From positions 33,700 to 97,699 of the forward strand of contig NZ_JRUQ01000004.1 in the NCBI RefSeq assembly GCF_000773975.1: a stretch of 64,000 nucleotides of DNA. The letters are read 5' to 3'. This stretch comes from Erwinia typographi. Lineage in GTDB: Bacteria; Pseudomonadota; Gammaproteobacteria; Enterobacterales; Enterobacteriaceae. Positions within the stretch are counted from its first letter, which is position 1, and every line of letters starts with the position of its first letter. Below the pieces are notes generated by a model. The model was not told where the DNA came from. It was given only the letters and a program-made list of their open reading frames with translations, and did no database searches. The position numbers and the translations under genes are program-made. Shown here piece after piece: positions 46,186-54,898 of this stretch.

Positions 46186-46605
46186 TTAAGAATGTTTAAA
46201 TACTTCCGGCACCAGCTTATCCAGTGTTATCTCAGAAAACCGATTGGTAATCATGCACCTGGCTTCTTCAAGAGTGTCAAAAATTTCGTTGTTGACCGCA
46301 TCCTCAATCGGGCATTTCTCATGTTCAGTCGCCCAGCCTATGGAAAAAAGCTCAGTACTGCCAATAGCATGGAAAACCTGAAGCAGGGTAATCGAACTGA
46401 GGCTTTTTTGAAGCGTCCAGCCACCGCCGTGGCCTTTCTCTGAGTGGATAATACCCGCCTGCTTAAGTCCCTGAAAAAGACGGCGAACCACTACCGCATT
46501 TGTGTTTATCATTAAAGCGATATCTTCAGAAGTAACGGGATCGCGAATTTTATCCATATGAATCAAAACATGTAATGCCCGGGATAGCCGATGATCTTTT
46601 CTCAT
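46186..46605 (-). CDS. Rrf2-family transcriptional regulator
   Basis: 139 residues with an N-terminal winged helix (MRKDHRLSRALHVLIHMDKI; TNAVVVRRLFQGLKQAGIIH, then GGGWTLQKSL). Only one cysteine (C255-type position in EKCPIED) is visible beyond one near the C-terminus, so it lacks the three-Cys iron-sulfur set of IscR and is more like YwnA. ATG 46605 follows CAGGAAC; the GTG at 46632 is less likely. It faces a divergent membrane protein gene across a 110-base region with an inverted repeat. Confidence 0.85.
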   Translation of the reverse strand: MRKDHRLSRALHVLIHMDKIRDPVTSEDIALMINTNAVVVRRLFQGLKQAGIIHSEKGHGGGWTLQKSLSSITLLQVFHAIGSTELFSIGWATEHEKCPIEDAVNNEIFDTLEEARCMITNRFSEITLDKLVPEVFKHS

Positions 46606-46668
46606 TTTTGTTCCTGTTTGCTGCTCGGTCACTTATGAAACTTTTGTAGTTGCGAAAGCTGCACGATC

Positions 46669-46693
46669 TCATGTACCTTATATTATTACATGA
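46669..46693. promoter_or_regulatory. Candidate operator between the Rrf2 gene and the membrane gene
   Basis: TCATGTA and TACATGA are perfect 7-base arms spaced by 11 bases that contain a TATATTAT core able to serve as a -10. Size and place suit an Rrf2 dimer controlling both genes. Confidence 0.5.
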
Positions 46694-46716
46694 AATCCAT
46701 ACAGAGAGTACTCCCT

Positions 46717-47091
46717 ATGTCCTTCGACACCGTTTTAGAACCGTTCTGGATTTGCCTGGTTATCGCTTTGACGTCCAGCTGCATCTCAATCACCGTAACG
46801 CAACAGGAGATGTTCCGTCCATGGCGTGAGTGGGTGGTCAAGAGAAATGCCATGATCGGATATTTGTTCAGTTGCTTTTATTGTTTCAGCCACTGGGTGG
46901 TTTTTGCGGGGATAGCCATCTACAAACCGGTTCTTGTTCATTCCGGATTTTGGTTAGTGGATCTGGCTGTTACTGCCTTCTTTACCATCGGTTTAACGGC
47001 CATGTTCAGCGGCATTATCCTGAAAGTAATGAGAAATGCCATCGCCAAAGCGATTGAAGAAAACGACATGAAGAACAAACTGGGGTTATAA
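46717..47091 (+). CDS. Small membrane protein (DUF1360-like)
   Basis: 124 residues from ATG 46717, which has GAGAG upstream; the ATG at 46690 lies inside the inverted repeat. It has three hydrophobic segments. The YLFSCFYCFSHWVVF stretch resembles the CxxCxxxW motif of DUF1360 proteins. Function unknown. Probably controlled by the divergent Rrf2 regulator. Confidence 0.65.
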   Translation: MSFDTVLEPFWICLVIALTSSCISITVTQQEMFRPWREWVVKRNAMIGYLFSCFYCFSHWVVFAGIAIYKPVLVHSGFWLVDLAVTAFFTIGLTAMFSGIILKVMRNAIAKAIEENDMKNKLGL

Positions 47092-47123
47092 AATAATGAC
47101 GATGTCCGGCCCGTTGGTACGCA

Positions 47124-47150
47124 CTCAACGGCCAGTGACTGGCCGTTGAG
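47124..47150 (+). repeat. Perfect 12-bp palindrome downstream of the membrane gene
   Basis: CTCAACGGCCAG and CTGGCCGTTGAG flank TGA. It is followed four bases later by a second perfect hairpin with T tract, giving tandem hairpins at the mRNA end. Confidence 0.7.
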
Positions 47151-47154
47151 GTAA

Positions 47155-47178
47155 GGCCGCCAGACTGGCGGCCTTTTT
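47155..47178 (+). terminator. Terminator of the membrane gene
   Basis: GGCCGCCAG-A-CTGGCGGCC followed by TTTTT, about 64 bases after the stop codon. Confidence 0.85.
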
Positions 47179-47230
47179 CGCGTTTAACCCGATCAATCAG
47201 CCGTAGTTGCCATAACATCGCTTCCAGATG

Positions 47231-47545
47231 CTACTCTTGCAGTGGATGATGGTGGATTACGTCCACCTCTGAATCGAGTCGGATGTCTGGATAGTGCTTT
47301 CGCATCCCGTCCAGCAAAACCTTATCAGGCCACTCTTCTGACATGTCGAGATAAAGTGCCACGGAAAAAAGCGGCATCGTTTTTACCTCCGTAACCCGCA
47401 CAACCAAAGTGTCGGAGGCATTCTCTGCGTTAACATAGCGCATCAGGCCGGGCAAAATTTTGCGCTCACGCCAGCGAATAGTGTGCCGCTTTCTGCCGGA
47501 ACGCACTTCCGGAAGCAGGCGGGGGACAATGTCAAGGCTCTGCAA
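47231..47545 (-). CDS. Small ASCH-domain-like protein
   Basis: 104 residues. The SGRKRHTIRWRERKILPG segment (about 16-33) matches the GxKxxTxR core of ASCH domains. A TTG start at 47545 is supported by GGAGAG six bases upstream. It begins 26 bases after the rhodanese stop, so it may be the last gene of that operon. Function unknown. Confidence 0.7.
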   Translation of the reverse strand: MQSLDIVPRLLPEVRSGRKRHTIRWRERKILPGLMRYVNAENASDTLVVRVTEVKTMPLFSVALYLDMSEEWPDKVLLDGMRKHYPDIRLDSEVDVIHHHPLQE

Positions 47546-47571
47546 AAGTGACTCTCCTGTAGAATCGACTT

Positions 47572-49215
47572 TTATTTTAACCAGTCCCCTTCTGGCGTCG
47601 CAACCGGCCCCAGCGCAAAATTAACGCCGCCGTCCCTTTCGATTTGTTCTACCAGGCCTGTTTCCCAGCTTAAATACGCCTGAAACGCGGCCAGACGCTC
47701 ATCGCCCTGCTGATGATAAGCCGAGCGCCAGACATCATCGGTGGCGCTCCATAGCCGGGCAGCGCCCGTTTCAAGAGCAAATCCCTGACGTACCCACTCA
47801 TCCGTGCCGCCATTAAGGACAAAAATCTCCCGCTGAGTTACCGTCGCGAGATCTCTGGCGGCATAAGACGCCAGATGACCATCGGGGGATGTCAGCACAA
47901 TCGGCCCCGTGGCCGGAAGCGCATTAATCCCGCCGTTCAGCCTTGCGCGGACCGCAAACCAGGCGCCAGGCAAATGCCCCAGCTCATATAAAGGACTGCT
48001 GGCCAAATCAATGACTGTGGCGGATGGCAATGACTGCAACTCAGCGGGCTGGATTGACTTAATGTCATCGAAATCATCAGGATCAGCAGCAAATCCAGTT
48101 TCCGTAGCTTCTTCAGCAGAGACGCGAAGATAAAAGACTTCCGCCCATTGTAACTGACTGAGCCAGGATGCCGCCGTCGCTGCACGTATTCCATGGTGAT
48201 CATCAACCAGCACCACTCGGGCGTTCTGAATGCCCACGAACCTGTCCACGCCCTGCACCAGCTCTCCTCCCGCCGCCCAGCGGGCGCCGGGCAAATGACC
48301 CGCCACGTATTCATCCCGGGTACGCACGTCAAGGAGGTAAAGAGCGCGTGAATGGCTCTCGCGCTGATAGCGAGCCAATCTCTGCTGGTCAATTTCCTGA
48401 AGCTGATATTTCGCCACTAAAGAGGCTGAAAGTTTCAGCGCTTCGTCTAAAGCGGGTGAGCTGCCCGGTGGGACGGGGGCGACATTGTCAACGTCATGCT
48501 GTAATTCATAGCCGGCAGCCAGCCAGTCCATCGTGCCATTTTCCAGTGCCCAGACAGGGTTTTTCAACCCGGCATTGATCAGCGTTTGCGCGCCAATAAT
48601 TGAACGCGTTCTGCCCGCGCAGTTGACCACTACTGGCCTATCAGCGGAGGTTAACAAGCCCGGGACACGATAAACTAACTCCGCATTCGGACAGGCCACG
48701 CCACCCGGCAGACTGAAATCCTGAAATTCCTTGAGCGTGCGCCCGTCAACAATAAGAATGTTTTCGCCAGCATTAATTCGTTGATTCAGTTCCTGAGCGC
48801 TCAGATGAGGCGTGGCGTAATGGGCTTCGACATATTCGCCAAAACCTTTGCTTAATGCGCTGGTGCCGGTAAAAAGTTCACCGCCATCGGCTTGCCATTG
48901 CCTGGCGCCCCCCTGCAACAGACTGAGCTGGCTGTAACCCAGAGCTGAGAGAGTCCAGCCAGCACGATGCGCGTATTCACCGCCGGTTTCATCCACAATA
49001 ACCAGTCGAACATTCTTTCTTGGCAACAGCTCTTCGGCCCGGATTTCAAGATGACTTAATGGCAGGGAAACACTTTTCAGCAGATAGCCGTCGCGGGAGA
49101 TAACGCCCTGCTCCCTGACATCAATTACCGCGATTTCTTCATCATCAGTTAACCAGTTACGCAGTGCCGCCGACTGTAAATAATTAATATCCGGGTTTAT
49201 CGGTTGAGTTGACAT
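47572..49215 (-). CDS. Four-domain rhodanese-related sulfurtransferase
   Basis: 547 residues with four rhodanese folds in tandem (about 10-115, 135-240, 265-375, 385-490). The second has a catalytic loop with cysteine (VVVNCAGRTRS, C199). The equivalent loops of the others read VIVDETGGEYA, LVDDHHGIRAA and LTSPDGHLASYA and lack Cys, so only one domain should accept sulfane sulfur. It follows the monooxygenase by 24 bases in a sulfur-uptake operon and could pass on sulfur released from the imported compound. Cytoplasmic; no signal peptide. Confidence 0.88.
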   Translation of the reverse strand: MSTQPINPDINYLQSAALRNWLTDDEEIAVIDVREQGVISRDGYLLKSVSLPLSHLEIRAEELLPRKNVRLVIVDETGGEYAHRAGWTLSALGYSQLSLLQGGARQWQADGGELFTGTSALSKGFGEYVEAHYATPHLSAQELNQRINAGENILIVDGRTLKEFQDFSLPGGVACPNAELVYRVPGLLTSADRPVVVNCAGRTRSIIGAQTLINAGLKNPVWALENGTMDWLAAGYELQHDVDNVAPVPPGSSPALDEALKLSASLVAKYQLQEIDQQRLARYQRESHSRALYLLDVRTRDEYVAGHLPGARWAAGGELVQGVDRFVGIQNARVVLVDDHHGIRAATAASWLSQLQWAEVFYLRVSAEEATETGFAADPDDFDDIKSIQPAELQSLPSATVIDLASSPLYELGHLPGAWFAVRARLNGGINALPATGPIVLTSPDGHLASYAARDLATVTQREIFVLNGGTDEWVRQGFALETGAARLWSATDDVWRSAYHQQGDERLAAFQAYLSWETGLVEQIERDGGVNFALGPVATPEGDWLK

Positions 49216-49239
49216 ATTTCATACCTGTTGATAGCAAGA

Positions 49240-50556
49240 TTATTCGTGTCGGTGGTCAGCTGGAATGTCCAGCCCCAGGTTGCCGCGCAGGGTCGAATGG
49301 CTATATTCGCGCCGGAACAGGCCGCGACGCTGAAGCTCGGGAATCAGATGTTCCACAATAGACTCAAGGCCCTGCGGGAAAAAATCCGTATTAAGGTTGA
49401 ACCCGTCTGCGCCGCGCTGCGTGAACCACTCTTCGATAGAATCGGCGACCTGTTCTGGCGTTCCGACAATCACCCGGTGCCCGCCTGGATTCCGCTTGAG
49501 AATTTCCCTTACCGTGAGCTTTTCGCGGCGGGCCAGGTCCAGCAGCGCGCTGAGGAAACCTACGCTTCTGAACGGGGAATCAGACAGGTTAAGCTTATCC
49601 CACGGCAGCGGCTCATCCAGAACCAGCGCCTCAACTGGCAAGCCCAGCGCTTTCGACAGCGCCCCAAGCTCCTGCCTGAACCCAGCCGTTTCATCCAGCC
49701 ATTCTTTGCGTTGAATGGCTTCGGCTTCCGTGCTGCCTAATACAGGAAACAGACCTGGCAGAATAATTATTTTGTCCGGGTTCCGGCCATATGCCGCCGC
49801 TTTTGACTTCACCTCGCGGTAAAAGTCCTGGGCTGCGGCTAAGGTATGGTGAACGCAAAAAACCGCATCAGCATAGCGGGCGGCCGTTTCGATCCCCGGA
49901 ACGGAACCGCCTGCCTGCAACAGGACAGGCTGACCCTGTGGGGATGGCGGAACATTTAAAGCGCCCTGAATCTGAAAATATTCACCGCTGAATTCAAACG
50001 GGTGAATACGCGTGGTATCGACAAATTTTCCGCTGCTCTGGTCTGCGATCACGGCATCAGCTTGCCATGAACCCCAGAGCCCCCGGACAACCTCTATCGA
50101 CTCTCTGGCTTTCGCATACCGCTCATTATGATCGGGCAGCTTATCCGGCCCGAAAAGCCTGGCGACATGTTCATTGCGCGTCGTCACCACGTTCCACGCC
50201 GCGCGACCGCCGGAGACATAGTCAAGAGAGGCGATGCGTCTCGCAATATTGTAGGGGTCGTTAAAACTGGAGGAAACGGTCGCGACCAGCCCGATGTGCT
50301 TAGTCACCCGGGCAATAGCGGTCAGCGGGATCAGTGGGTCCAGAGCCTGCCAGGGGCGCGATACCCCCGGCTGACCATAATCAAACTCGTCAGAGAAAAA
50401 AACGGCGTCCAGCTTCCCTTGTTCGGCCAGCCGCCCGATATTTTCATAATAATCAAGCTTAAGAAAACCCAGAGGATCGTCGGCCACCCGCCATGAGGCT
50501 GGATGTCTGCCGCTGTTGTTAACATTGATATTTAGATGAAGCAAACGAGTACTCAT
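49240..50556 (-). CDS. Flavin-dependent monooxygenase (NtaA/SnaA/DszA family)
   Basis: 438 residues, bacterial-luciferase-like TIM barrel. Family marks: HPASWRVADDP near the N-terminus, GLVATVSSSFNDPYNIARRI, SGGRAAWNVVTT, RYAKARESIEVVRGLW and QPVLLQAGGS. Relatives use reduced FMN to oxidise nitrilotriacetate, dibenzothiophene sulfone or dimethyl sulfide. With the transporter and rhodanese genes it probably cleaves an organosulfur compound for sulfur supply. No flavin reductase is encoded nearby. Ribosome site AGGAGAG. Confidence 0.9.
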   Translation of the reverse strand: MSTRLLHLNINVNNSGRHPASWRVADDPLGFLKLDYYENIGRLAEQGKLDAVFFSDEFDYGQPGVSRPWQALDPLIPLTAIARVTKHIGLVATVSSSFNDPYNIARRIASLDYVSGGRAAWNVVTTRNEHVARLFGPDKLPDHNERYAKARESIEVVRGLWGSWQADAVIADQSSGKFVDTTRIHPFEFSGEYFQIQGALNVPPSPQGQPVLLQAGGSVPGIETAARYADAVFCVHHTLAAAQDFYREVKSKAAAYGRNPDKIIILPGLFPVLGSTEAEAIQRKEWLDETAGFRQELGALSKALGLPVEALVLDEPLPWDKLNLSDSPFRSVGFLSALLDLARREKLTVREILKRNPGGHRVIVGTPEQVADSIEEWFTQRGADGFNLNTDFFPQGLESIVEHLIPELQRRGLFRREYSHSTLRGNLGLDIPADHRHE

Positions 50557-50603
50557 GCCACTCTCCTGAATAACTCATCATGCGAAATGATTACTGGCAG
50601 TCG

Positions 50604-51629
50604 TTATTCTCCGCCTGCCTCATTGACCTTTACCGGCGTCGTTTTCTGTACCTGGTTATAGCGATCGTCAAAACCGATTCGGACATCTACCTTTCGTTTG
50701 ATCGCCCCGCCCTGATACAAAACATCTGCGACATTTTGTTCGGCTTTAAAAAGCTCGGCATCAAAAGGCCTGAATGCGCCACCACGAACCTCGTATTCAT
50801 AGGCGGCTCGTTCTGGCGTTAGCTTGAGCGTCGAGATAAGGGTCTCGATGACTTCTTTCTTATGGCTTTGGTGCCAGGCCCAATAGTGAGAAAGATCGCC
50901 GAAGAACTCTTTTAACGCGGCATCTTTAGCGGGATCGTTGAGTACCGCAGCCCGAGCGGTCCAGACGCCGAGGCCGGGGATACCGGTATCCCTGTCAGTC
51001 CACAAAATCTTTGCAGAACCGTTATTCACCGACTGCAAAATAGGGCCAAGGCTACCTGAATAGACATCCGTCTGGCCCGAGTTAAATGCGGCGGCAGCGG
51101 AAGATCCATCATTAAAGCGGGTTGGCTTGATGTCTTTCTCAGATAAATTCGCTTTGACCAGTGAAATCAAGTATTGCGCATGATTATAACCGCCATAATT
51201 ATAGGCCCACGTATGACCCGCTAATTCCGACGGCGTGTTGATATTGGCCGCTGTACGTATCGCGGTGACCAAAGGCGGATTTGTGCGACTGTAGTCACTT
51301 CGCCAGCCGGCGACAATTTTTAACGGCGCATCTTCTACTGTCCAGGGCGTTCTTGCATTCGCCTGCTCAATAGTTAATGAAGTATCGCCCATATGACCAA
51401 CATCAATAGCGCCACCATATAATGCCGACAAATTGGCTGCCGGGCCGGTTAAAATAATCCAGTTAACCTTAAATGAGGCGTCATTCAAAACGCCTGACTT
51501 TTTTATCAGTGCAGGAAACCCGGCATCCTGATAGGCAATATTTAAATTTGTCGTTTCCTGCGCAGGAGCATATCCGCTAAAACCAAAAGAAAGAAACAGC
51601 GTGACCAGTATTGGGTTAATAAATTTCAT
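50604..51629 (-). CDS. ABC transporter substrate-binding protein (SsuA/TauA-like)
   Basis: 341 residues. A Sec signal peptide (MKFINPILVTLFLSFGFSGYAPA, cleavage before QETTN) leads into a binding-protein fold with GPAANLSALYGGAIDVGHMG, typical of the nitrate/sulfonate/taurine group. Start ATG 51629 has AGGGA eight bases upstream; ATG 51650 overlaps the ATPase stop (ATGA) but would lengthen the signal. It delivers the ligand to the permease encoded two genes upstream. Confidence 0.9.
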   Translation of the reverse strand: MKFINPILVTLFLSFGFSGYAPAQETTNLNIAYQDAGFPALIKKSGVLNDASFKVNWIILTGPAANLSALYGGAIDVGHMGDTSLTIEQANARTPWTVEDAPLKIVAGWRSDYSRTNPPLVTAIRTAANINTPSELAGHTWAYNYGGYNHAQYLISLVKANLSEKDIKPTRFNDGSSAAAAFNSGQTDVYSGSLGPILQSVNNGSAKILWTDRDTGIPGLGVWTARAAVLNDPAKDAALKEFFGDLSHYWAWHQSHKKEVIETLISTLKLTPERAAYEYEVRGGAFRPFDAELFKAEQNVADVLYQGGAIKRKVDVRIGFDDRYNQVQKTTPVKVNEAGGE

Positions 51630-51646
51630 GTTAATTCCCTGTTTTT

Positions 51647-52384
51647 TCATGCATGAGCGAGATATTCAAGTACTCGCCGTTTTAAATCATTAAACTCAGG
51701 AGAAGTAGTATCACGGTGACGGGGAATTTCTACGTTAATATCGCCCTTTATACTTCCGCCGCCCAACACCACAATGCGGTCGGATAAAAGAATCGCTTCC
51801 TCAATATCGTGAGTCACCAGCAGTACGCCGGGCCTTCTGTCCAGCCACAGATCGATAACCAGTTTATGAATACGCTTGCGGGTAAAAGCATCCAGTGCGC
51901 TGAAAGGCTCATCCAACAATAATAAGTCGGGTGAGCGGTATAGCGCCCTTGCAATACCGACACGCTGGGCCTCCCCACCAGAAAGGCTGAAAGGCCAGCG
52001 GTCGGCCTTGTCGGCCAGACCCACTTCACTAAGCGCGGCTATTGCTCTGGCCCTGCTATCTTTGGCGCGATCGTCCTGCAACACGACATTCTTCCAGATT
52101 TTTTGTGCCGCTATCAGGCGAGGGTCCTGGAAAACGATGGAGGTATTTTTGGCAACCTGCACCGTGCCGCTGGTGGGATGCTCGAGGCCAGCCAGGATAC
52201 GCAGCAGCGTCGTTTTCCCGGTCCCAGAGGGACCCACCAGCGAAACAAACTCGCCGGACTGAACGGAAAAATCAATCTCATTCAGAACATTAATTTTTTT
52301 ATCATAGGTTTTAAGGAGATGGCCTACGTTCGCCACCGTATGTTTAATTAAAGGTGTGTTAACGTTTTCCTCAGGCATTATCAT
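51647..52384 (-). CDS. ABC transporter ATP-binding protein (SsuB/TauB-like)
   Basis: 245 residues. Walker A GPSGTGKTT (about 50-58), Q-loop VFQDPRL, signature LSGGEAQRVGIARAL, Walker B LLLLDEPFSALD and H-loop VTHDIEEA are all present. ATG 52384 follows GGAGAG by five bases and overlaps the permease end by 14 bases. Confidence 0.92.
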   Translation of the reverse strand: MIMPEENVNTPLIKHTVANVGHLLKTYDKKINVLNEIDFSVQSGEFVSLVGPSGTGKTTLLRILAGLEHPTSGTVQVAKNTSIVFQDPRLIAAQKIWKNVVLQDDRAKDSRARAIAALSEVGLADKADRWPFSLSGGEAQRVGIARALYRSPDLLLLDEPFSALDAFTRKRIHKLVIDLWLDRRPGVLLVTHDIEEAILLSDRIVVLGGGSIKGDINVEIPRHRDTTSPEFNDLKRRVLEYLAHA

Positions 52385-53207
52385 GAACTCTCCATGAAAG
52401 AACGTTCCTTTCAATAAAGCGCATTATCATATCGACAATGATGCCCAATACGGCATAGACCAGCACGCCAGAAATCAGGATATCAGTTCGCTGGAACTGC
52501 GTTGCATTATTCAATATGTAGCCTAATCCTGCGTTAGAGTTAATCTGCTCTGCCGCTACCAGTCCTAATAATGCGGCCCCCGCAGCATAACGCCAGCCAA
52601 CCAGGATAGAGGGCATGGCCACAGGAAAAACTATCAGCCGGATTTGATCATATTTACTCATTGAAAATGCATTCCCCAATTCAAGAAGCTTACTATCAAT
52701 CCCCCGGATGCCGTGATAGGTATTCAGGTAGACGGGAAAAATGGAGGCACCAATAATAAGCGCGACTTTTGAAGTTTCGCCTATACCAAACCACACCACG
52801 AAAAGCGGCACCATGGCGATAAACGGGATGGTACGAATCATCTGCATTGGCGCATCATAAAGCCGTTCAGCACTGGTAAAGAGTCCAGCAAGAATCCCCA
52901 GTATCAGACCAGAACCGCCACCGATAAGCAGCCCCAGTCCAGCACGCCGTAATGATACGGGCAATGCCGTCTGCCAATCCCCAGATTTCCACAGCTCAAT
53001 ATAAGCATCAAAAATGGTTGTTGGGGCCGGGAATACATTTTCGTCCAGCCAACCGGCAGAGGCATAAAGCTGCCAAAACAGGATCAAAACAAATGGAACA
53101 ACGATTCGCAGTGCCCATTTTCGGGCAAACAAAATAAAACGATGCTTTGCCGGTACGGTCAAATCGCTTTTATCATCAGGCGCTTGTTCAAGTTGCGAAA
53201 TAGACAT
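52371..53207 (-). CDS. ABC transporter permease (SsuC/TauC-like)
   Basis: 278 residues with about six membrane segments and the EAA-type loop (ELGNAFSMSKYDQIRLIVFP). First gene of the operon permease, ATPase, binding protein, monooxygenase, rhodanese. The start is uncertain: ATG 53207 has GGAG 12 bases upstream; ATG 53255 extends it by 16 residues. Confidence 0.9.
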   Translation of the reverse strand: MSISQLEQAPDDKSDLTVPAKHRFILFARKWALRIVVPFVLILFWQLYASAGWLDENVFPAPTTIFDAYIELWKSGDWQTALPVSLRRAGLGLLIGGGSGLILGILAGLFTSAERLYDAPMQMIRTIPFIAMVPLFVVWFGIGETSKVALIIGASIFPVYLNTYHGIRGIDSKLLELGNAFSMSKYDQIRLIVFPVAMPSILVGWRYAAGAALLGLVAAEQINSNAGLGYILNNATQFQRTDILISGVLVYAVLGIIVDMIMRFIERNVLSWRVHDNA

Positions 53208-53543
53208 AAGGCCATCGACTCCATGCGGGAAAATACAATATGCATGGTTACGCATATTTATATACAGAAGGGTCATACAATGTCATACCAGCAGGAACAC
53301 ACAAATATCATTTTGTTGTTTATAAATCTCAAAACCAGCATTGTTATATTCAACATAATGACATTACCAATCAATCAGTAATATTTATGTTTACCTGTTA
53401 TTTTCACTACTTAATGGGCTATTTTAAAATATTCCGCTGACCGTCATTCATTTTTCGCTACGGACGGAGTAGTATTAGCAAACATCACGCGTTACGCTGA
53501 TGGCCGCGCCTGTTGGCAACCTTTTGTTTGCGAGGACTGCTCG
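53208..53543. other. AT-rich control region of the sulfur operon
   Basis: About 335 bases, clearly AT-rich, between the minus-strand operon and a plus-strand signal-peptide ORF. A TATAAATATG stretch at about 53254-53263 on the minus strand may contain the -10. Sulfur operons of this type are usually activated by CysB or Cbl, whose sites are too degenerate to call here. Confidence 0.4.
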
Positions 53544-53783
53544 ATGAAATATCCACTCTCTCTGCTGGTTCTGACACTTTGCGCAGCGAAAGCGCAGGCT
53601 TTCACCTCCAGAATCCCGTCGGAACAAACGGGCAAAACGGAAGCGGCGACCCAGGCCAGCATTGCCTTCGCGTCATTTCACGCTATAGGCGTGAAAACGC
53701 TACGGCCAGGCCTTTGTGATGCCGTTTCGGTTAATGGCTGTAATTGCCCCTTTTGCACGCAGTTACGTAGCCTGGGCCGATAA
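53544..53783 (+). pseudogene. Signal-peptide ORF, probably broken
   Basis: ATG 53544 follows GAGGACTGCTCG and encodes a good Sec signal (MKYPLSLLVLTLCAAKAQAF, cut after AQA). After about residue 50 the frame loses protein-like character. A second frame (about 53716-53964, with MAVIAPFARSYVAWADNSPM) is more protein-like, which suggests a shift near 53690. I do not recognise the product. It ends against a convergent LysR gene. Confidence 0.3.
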
Positions 53784-53898
53784 CTCACCAATGATGTTCA
53801 TGCTGACGCTGTATGATCCACAGCGCGGTGGCTTTCCTGCGACGAATAATCAACAGCAGCGCGATCGCGGAAAAGTTCCTCAACATAAATTAAGTAGT

Positions 53899-54795
53899 TC
53901 ACAGTCGGAAGTATTCGCACAGCTCGTCAATAAAAATACGGTAGCGTGTCTCTTTCATGCGTGAAGGCATATACAGCAAATGCATCGGCTGTTCAGGAAA
54001 CCGATAATCCGCCAGCAATGTCACCAGTTTCCCCTGTCCGAGCGGCTGAGCAAGCGCTTTCTCATAGCCAATAATGACCCCGGCACCTCTTAAAGCGGCC
54101 TGTAGTAGCGCTCCCCAATCGTTAATAATCAGCCGTGAATTCACCTCAACGTCACTGACTTTACTCTCGCTGATAAATTGCCAGCGATGAGAGAAGCCGG
54201 CCTGCCATGGAGCAAACCCCAGGCACTGATGATTTTTCAGATCGTCAGGGTGCTGTGGCCAGCCGTGTTCCGTCAGATAGCCCGGCGCAGCACAGGCGAT
54301 AAGGCGGTACGCGGCTAATGATCTTGCGGCCAGACGCAGGTTTTTATCCAGCTCACCGATACGAACCACCGCGTCGAAACCCTCCTCTAACGGGTTAATC
54401 ACGCTATCTGAAAGCGTGAGTTCAATATTCATTTGCGGATAGCGTTGCAGAAATTGGGTGAGGAAGGCGACCAGCGCATAACGCCCAAAGGTCACAGGAG
54501 CGTTCAGCCGCAGCGTGCCAGCCGGCGCTTCTGCCGTGCCATTGGCTTCATTGTCTGCATCCTCTATGGCCTGCAAAATGGTCAGACAGCGTCTGAAATA
54601 TTGGCTGCCCGTTGCGGTGAGGTTTTGCCTGCGCGTTGTCCTGCTGAGCAGGCGCGTTGCCAGCTGTGTTTCCAGAGAAGTGATATGCCGGGCTACCATC
54701 TGCGGCGACATCTCCAGTTTTTCCGCAGCGGCAACAAACGATCCCATCTGCACAGCGGCAACAAACACCCGCATGCCGGTAAATTTGTCGAGCAT
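53899..54795 (-). CDS. LysR-family transcriptional regulator
   Basis: 298 residues. Helix-turn-helix FVAAVQMGSFVAAAEKLEMS, then SPQMVARHITSLETQLATRL; TTRRQNLTATG linker; effector domain of the CrgA-like subgroup. ATG 54795 follows CCAGGAG by seven bases. It is divergent from the YciI-like gene across about 100 bases, which is the usual arrangement for a LysR target. Confidence 0.9.
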   Translation of the reverse strand: MLDKFTGMRVFVAAVQMGSFVAAAEKLEMSPQMVARHITSLETQLATRLLSRTTRRQNLTATGSQYFRRCLTILQAIEDADNEANGTAEAPAGTLRLNAPVTFGRYALVAFLTQFLQRYPQMNIELTLSDSVINPLEEGFDAVVRIGELDKNLRLAARSLAAYRLIACAAPGYLTEHGWPQHPDDLKNHQCLGFAPWQAGFSHRWQFISESKVSDVEVNSRLIINDWGALLQAALRGAGVIIGYEKALAQPLGQGKLVTLLADYRFPEQPMHLLYMPSRMKETRYRIFIDELCEYFRL

Positions 54796-54898
54796 TAACA
54801 ACTCCTGGTTGTTTCAGAAGGTATTTACAGTCAATTTTAAATACTCCCGCAGTTTATTACACTCTCTTTTCGTCCTGTTGCTGAGTGAGATGCCAGAA

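Noticed and set aside
45879..46199. Plus-strand 106-residue frame over the tRNA
   Set aside because: It is a translation of the tRNA gene, its terminator and flanks.
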